Assembly: GCA_024516155.1 (NCBI GenBank)
Contig: JAJJXM010000088.1
Coordinates: 1 to 64,000, forward strand
Direction of reading: 5' to 3'
DNA length: 64,000 bases
From: Pyronema omphalodes
Lineage: Eukaryota > Ascomycota > Pezizomycetes > Pezizales > Pyronemataceae
Position numbers and translations under genes: made by a program. This document shows positions 62,501 to 64,000 of the stretch, piece by piece (positions within the stretch are counted from its first letter, which is position 1; each line of letters opens with the position of its first letter). The notes below the pieces were generated by a model. That model did no database searches, was not told the DNA's origin, and was given only the letters and a program-made list of their open reading frames with translations.

Positions 62501-63451
62501 TCTTTTCGATTGTGGGGTTACTTGTAGTACGGGGGTGGACGTAGTCGCGGCATTAAGGATGGCATCACGTATTGACTCCGCCCACGCATCGAGGTTGTCT
62601 GTGGTAGGGTGGTTGCGGTATTGTGTCCATGATGGTGTGAGGGCTAAGCACGAGGCACGGAGGGTTTCGGCGAAGAGCTCCCAATCCGTCTTTTTCCAGT
62701 TTAGTCGGTTTGTTGGGGGGGTTGTTTCAGCGTCTGGGTGGGTTGTGTGCACTTCGAAACGTATGACTTCATGGTCAGATCCCGTAGCGTTGTCGTCGTC
62801 AATTGCCCAGTTGATTGTTTCCTCTGCCATGTGGGGCGATGCCAGGGTCAGGTCGAGGACGGAAGAACTGCGGCCTTGGTTGTAGTAGTAGGTGGGAACG
62901 TCAGGGACGGACACGAGGGTCCAGTCTCTTTGTTCGATGAGGTCAACTATTTCGGTGGCGCGGGTGGGGGAACGTGTGGAGGAGTTCCACAGGGCATGGT
63001 GAGCGTTGAGGTCACCTGTGATGATGCACCTGCGGGGGAGGGGGAGGGGGGTGAGGGCTCTCGGGATGGTATAAATATTGTTTTCGGGGTGTTTTTCGTT
63101 GTATATATTAAAAAGAAAGAAGGAAGGAATTAAGTCGGTGCCTACCTCAAGGACCTGGAGGTCAGGATCCGCGCATATATCGGTGCGCTGAGAAACCCTG
63201 AGGTATGGGTTTGTCCTGGTCACATAGGCGGCTGTTCTGTTGGTGGTTCTATCTCCACGCGGTGGCAAGACCAGTGTGAAAGATGGGTGTGTGGTGGCGT
63301 ATGTTATGTCGGTTATGTGGATTTCTTGTATTAGGATTATGTCGGCTGTGTTGTGTGCGCTATTCAGCAGCGCGTCGAGTGCTGTTCGTTGTCGGTTCAC
63401 GTTGTGGGAGACGATCCGTATGGTTGCTGCCAGTCTGTTGTAGCTAGACAT
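59531..63451 (-). CDS. LA2 ORF2 (1306 aa) with mutated RT active site
   Basis: A complete frame from the ATG in the ORF1 stop (63451) to 59531. APE endonuclease (CIITGDLNAHHALW, GSDHEVIRF), proline run, APGPDGLTFACLR, FLDVRGAFDNVS, QGSPASPILF, RNase H (LLYTDGSQLDG, FDAEVMAIHEG, HVFTDNQAAI, HWVPGHTNVPGNEAADELA) and the C-terminal CSCPIHPPQ...C motif. At 61385-61396 the catalytic YIDD reads YIDV: the codon at 61385-61387 is GTC on the minus strand where LA1 has GAC. Loss of this aspartate should abolish polymerase activity, so the copy looks intact but is probably dead. Confidence 0.93.
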   Translation of the reverse strand: MSSYNRLAATIRIVSHNVNRQRTALDALLNSAHNTADIILIQEIHITDITYATTHPSFTLVLPPRGDRTTNRTAAYVTRTNPYLRVSQRTDICADPDLQVLEVGTDLIPSFFLFNIYNEKHPENNIYTIPRALTPLPLPRRCIITGDLNAHHALWNSSTRSPTRATEIVDLIEQRDWTLVSVPDVPTYYYNQGRSSSVLDLTLASPHMAEETINWAIDDDNATGSDHEVIRFEVHTTHPDAETTPPTNRLNWKKTDWELFAETLRASCLALTPSWTQYRNHPTTDNLDAWAESIRDAILNAATTSTPVLQVTPQSKRWWTAEVTEARKKMTKARRKWKRKRDDRSHLNYKQHRNEYHRTIRTAKDAKWKEYLSQAEGPDVWQAFRYTNPRRAQLTPNLRAMINGQETICSSFDAKVEAFQKLFPPPPPPPPPSVLPPRRELQWTTFTPTEVETAIFSSSPKKAPGPDGLTFACLRQAYLTIPEHMNNLYATLGTVGYHPRCWRQATTVIIAKPNKPDYSNPKAYRPIALLNCLGKTLEKLMATRLGTMADSHDLLHRDQIGGRPQRSAIDAAMALVHDVEIGKSHGMLTSALFLDVRGAFDNVSAERLQQTLRQLGCPRPVVSWCQSFLADRTIALAFDGRTDTQRPVQTGIPQGSPASPILFLLYLRPLFDELAQTYPYAWTPSYIDVVAIVVQGRTRKANARALENITTTAFRWADANAVAFDDAKSELLHFHWARTDSITEEEKVKLPNGTVITPGTQGGEKDVVRWIGLYLDRKLNFRKHVARRVTAAQRTLNALCRLARYETGLSPAATGLIYQACVQSRADYGAEIWWNQQKDLARTLQNQQNTALRRILNAFTSTPILALHNESALPPVTIRLDNRQRKYALRTLTLPASHPVITRCPVSFPAPSIEDASINPDTEYDHPWHVPGQAPSRLLHVISTLSPWVQPNAEIEDTSQNIPDDDLAPTLTIDISSSPKADAADDHLLLLHTLRQRSDTILLYTDGSQLDGITGAGYTIPHGLPRPVNSIVPMGDRTEVFDAEVMAIHEGLRTCLTHIRRNDQYDKHIHVFTDNQAAIRRASHLRRGPGQELAWAIHNTAHDLHAHGTSITIHWVPGHTNVPGNEAADELARQATTVPPRRRIPISLTWLRRRARERYTEDWTTWFTSSPRPRTYTATHRRTMDTAYTENPRWISTAILGLRTGHGYFLNCLAHPPSDAYPSRSCSCPIHPPQTPRHLLLSCPEFQAARSTLRKDLKLRQHSRINLNTILDTPSGTKALSTFISATKVATSTWAHSRLEKPRRRG

Positions 63452-64000
63452 GGGCGTTCATCTCAGTGTCTCTGTCGGCGGGGTTGGGTGGGGCGGCGGC
63501 GGGGTTTTGTGACGCTGTCCAGGCTTCTTTGAATATGCGGATGCGTACGGGGCATTGCTTGCTGAAGCCTGGGTGGTCGAGGTCGGGGAGGTTGGCGTCC
63601 GCGCAGTTTTTGCAATGGTATCTAGTGTGTTCACAGCTCTTACCTTTGCTTTGGGGGCAGTCGTTGCAGGCGTGGTCGTCTGTGGGGTGGTTCTGGCCGC
63701 AGATTCCGCAGGTGGGGCCTTGCGGTCCAGTGCAGTTGGTGTAGTGGTGGCCAAAGAGCAAGCAGCGCCGACACTGGTCGGTCCGTCGGGCAGAGTGGTA
63801 CTCGGTGACTCTTCGGGGCTCGAAGAGTACCATGACTCGTTTGCGCTTCAGGAGTGCGAGCTCTTCGGCGGTACGTACCGCAATAACCACACTGGATGCT
63901 TCCTTGCCCACACGTTTCTCCGCGGTCGTCATATATCGGGGGGGTTGCGCCAGGGTGACATGTCCGTTGCTGCGTTCGATCTCCTCTTGGAGGAGGCGCA
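63444..64000 (-). CDS. LA2 ORF1, C-terminal part
   Basis: Open from the window edge to the stop at 63444, overlapping ORF2 by 8 nt. Knuckles CRRCLLFGHHYTNC, CGICGQNHPTDDHAC and CKNC...C are intact. The N-terminal part lies beyond the window. Confidence 0.88.
   Translation of the reverse strand, partial: RLLQEEIERSNGHVTLAQPPRYMTTAEKRVGKEASSVVIAVRTAEELALLKRKRVMVLFEPRRVTEYHSARRTDQCRRCLLFGHHYTNCTGPQGPTCGICGQNHPTDDHACNDCPQSKGKSCEHTRYHCKNCADANLPDLDHPGFSKQCPVRIRIFKEAWTASQNPAAAPPNPADRDTEMNAHV

Larger units (their letters stand above)
58791..64000 (-). mobile_element. LA2: LINE family A, 5' part beyond the window
   Basis: Reading on the minus strand: ORF1 C-terminal part, complete ORF2, 3' UTR and (ACAA)n tail at 58791-58813. 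It is nearly identical to LA1 and in opposite orientation. It interrupts the tail of HL4. The ORF2 frame is complete, but the RT active site is mutated. Confidence 0.92.

Noticed and set aside
1..64000. A host gene, tRNA or secondary-metabolite gene hidden between the elements
   Set aside because: Every interval is accounted for by an element, and the junctions are target duplications within other elements. I saw no leftover non-repeat sequence.

Overview
This window is fungal repeat DNA, most likely from a filamentous Pezizomycotina or Agaricomycotina species; the phylum cannot be fixed from the sequence. The basis is chromodomain-bearing Ty3/gypsy elements plus Tad1-like LINEs whose ORF1 has CCHC knuckles and whose ORF2 carries endonuclease, reverse transcriptase and RNase H. 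I find no host gene, tRNA, rRNA, CRISPR array or telomere repeat. Essentially all 64 kb is one set of nested retrotransposons.

Layout, using local names. G1a, G1b and G1c are Ty3/gypsy family 1; G2 is Ty3/gypsy family 2. LA1, LA2, LB1, LB2, LD and LE are LINEs. HL1 to HL4 are an ORF1-only 'half-LINE'. The outermost element is LD (minus strand), surviving as 35389-35553, 52027-52604 and 54610-56975. LB2 (21147-35388) lies in LD. LA1 (1158-21146) appears to lie in LB2. LA1 is itself broken by G1a (1-1157), G1b (1806-9440, duplication GCACA) and LB1 (11798-18827, 11-bp duplication). LB2 is also broken by G1c (23073-30728, duplication CATTT) and HL1 (31992-34167, 13-bp duplication). LD is further broken by G2 (35554-52026, duplication GTGGG), HL3 (52619-54609, 14-bp duplication) and HL4 (56976-58790, continuing past the window). 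G2 holds LE in its 5' LTR and HL2 in its 3' LTR. HL4 is interrupted by LA2 (58791-64000).

Function. The LTR elements encode Gag, protease, RT/RNase H, integrase and a chromodomain. G1 also has a third ORF that starts in the Pol stop codon (TAATG) and ends in a hydrophobic segment encoded by the 3' LTR. G1 Gag and Pol are joined by a canonical -1 slippery heptamer, G_GGA_AAA. In the LINEs, ORF2 starts inside the ORF1 stop region (8-nt overlap in LA, LB and LD, 4 nt in LE). With insertions and one target duplication removed, LA1 ORF2 measures 3921 nt, exactly as in uninterrupted LA2, so the host copies were intact when hit. LE and G1b look complete. LB1 has two frameshifts and a stop, G1c Pol a frameshift, G2 Gag a stop, and LA2 has lost an RT catalytic aspartate (YIDD to YIDV).

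Most interesting is HL: four copies of a roughly 2-kb element with LINE-type target duplications, one intact 484-544 aa ORF, no ORF2, and 3' tails swapped among three LINE tail types (the LA tail, the LB tail and a third). All three tails end in a similar RNA stem-loop with compensatory base changes, a plausible recognition site for the LINE reverse transcriptase.
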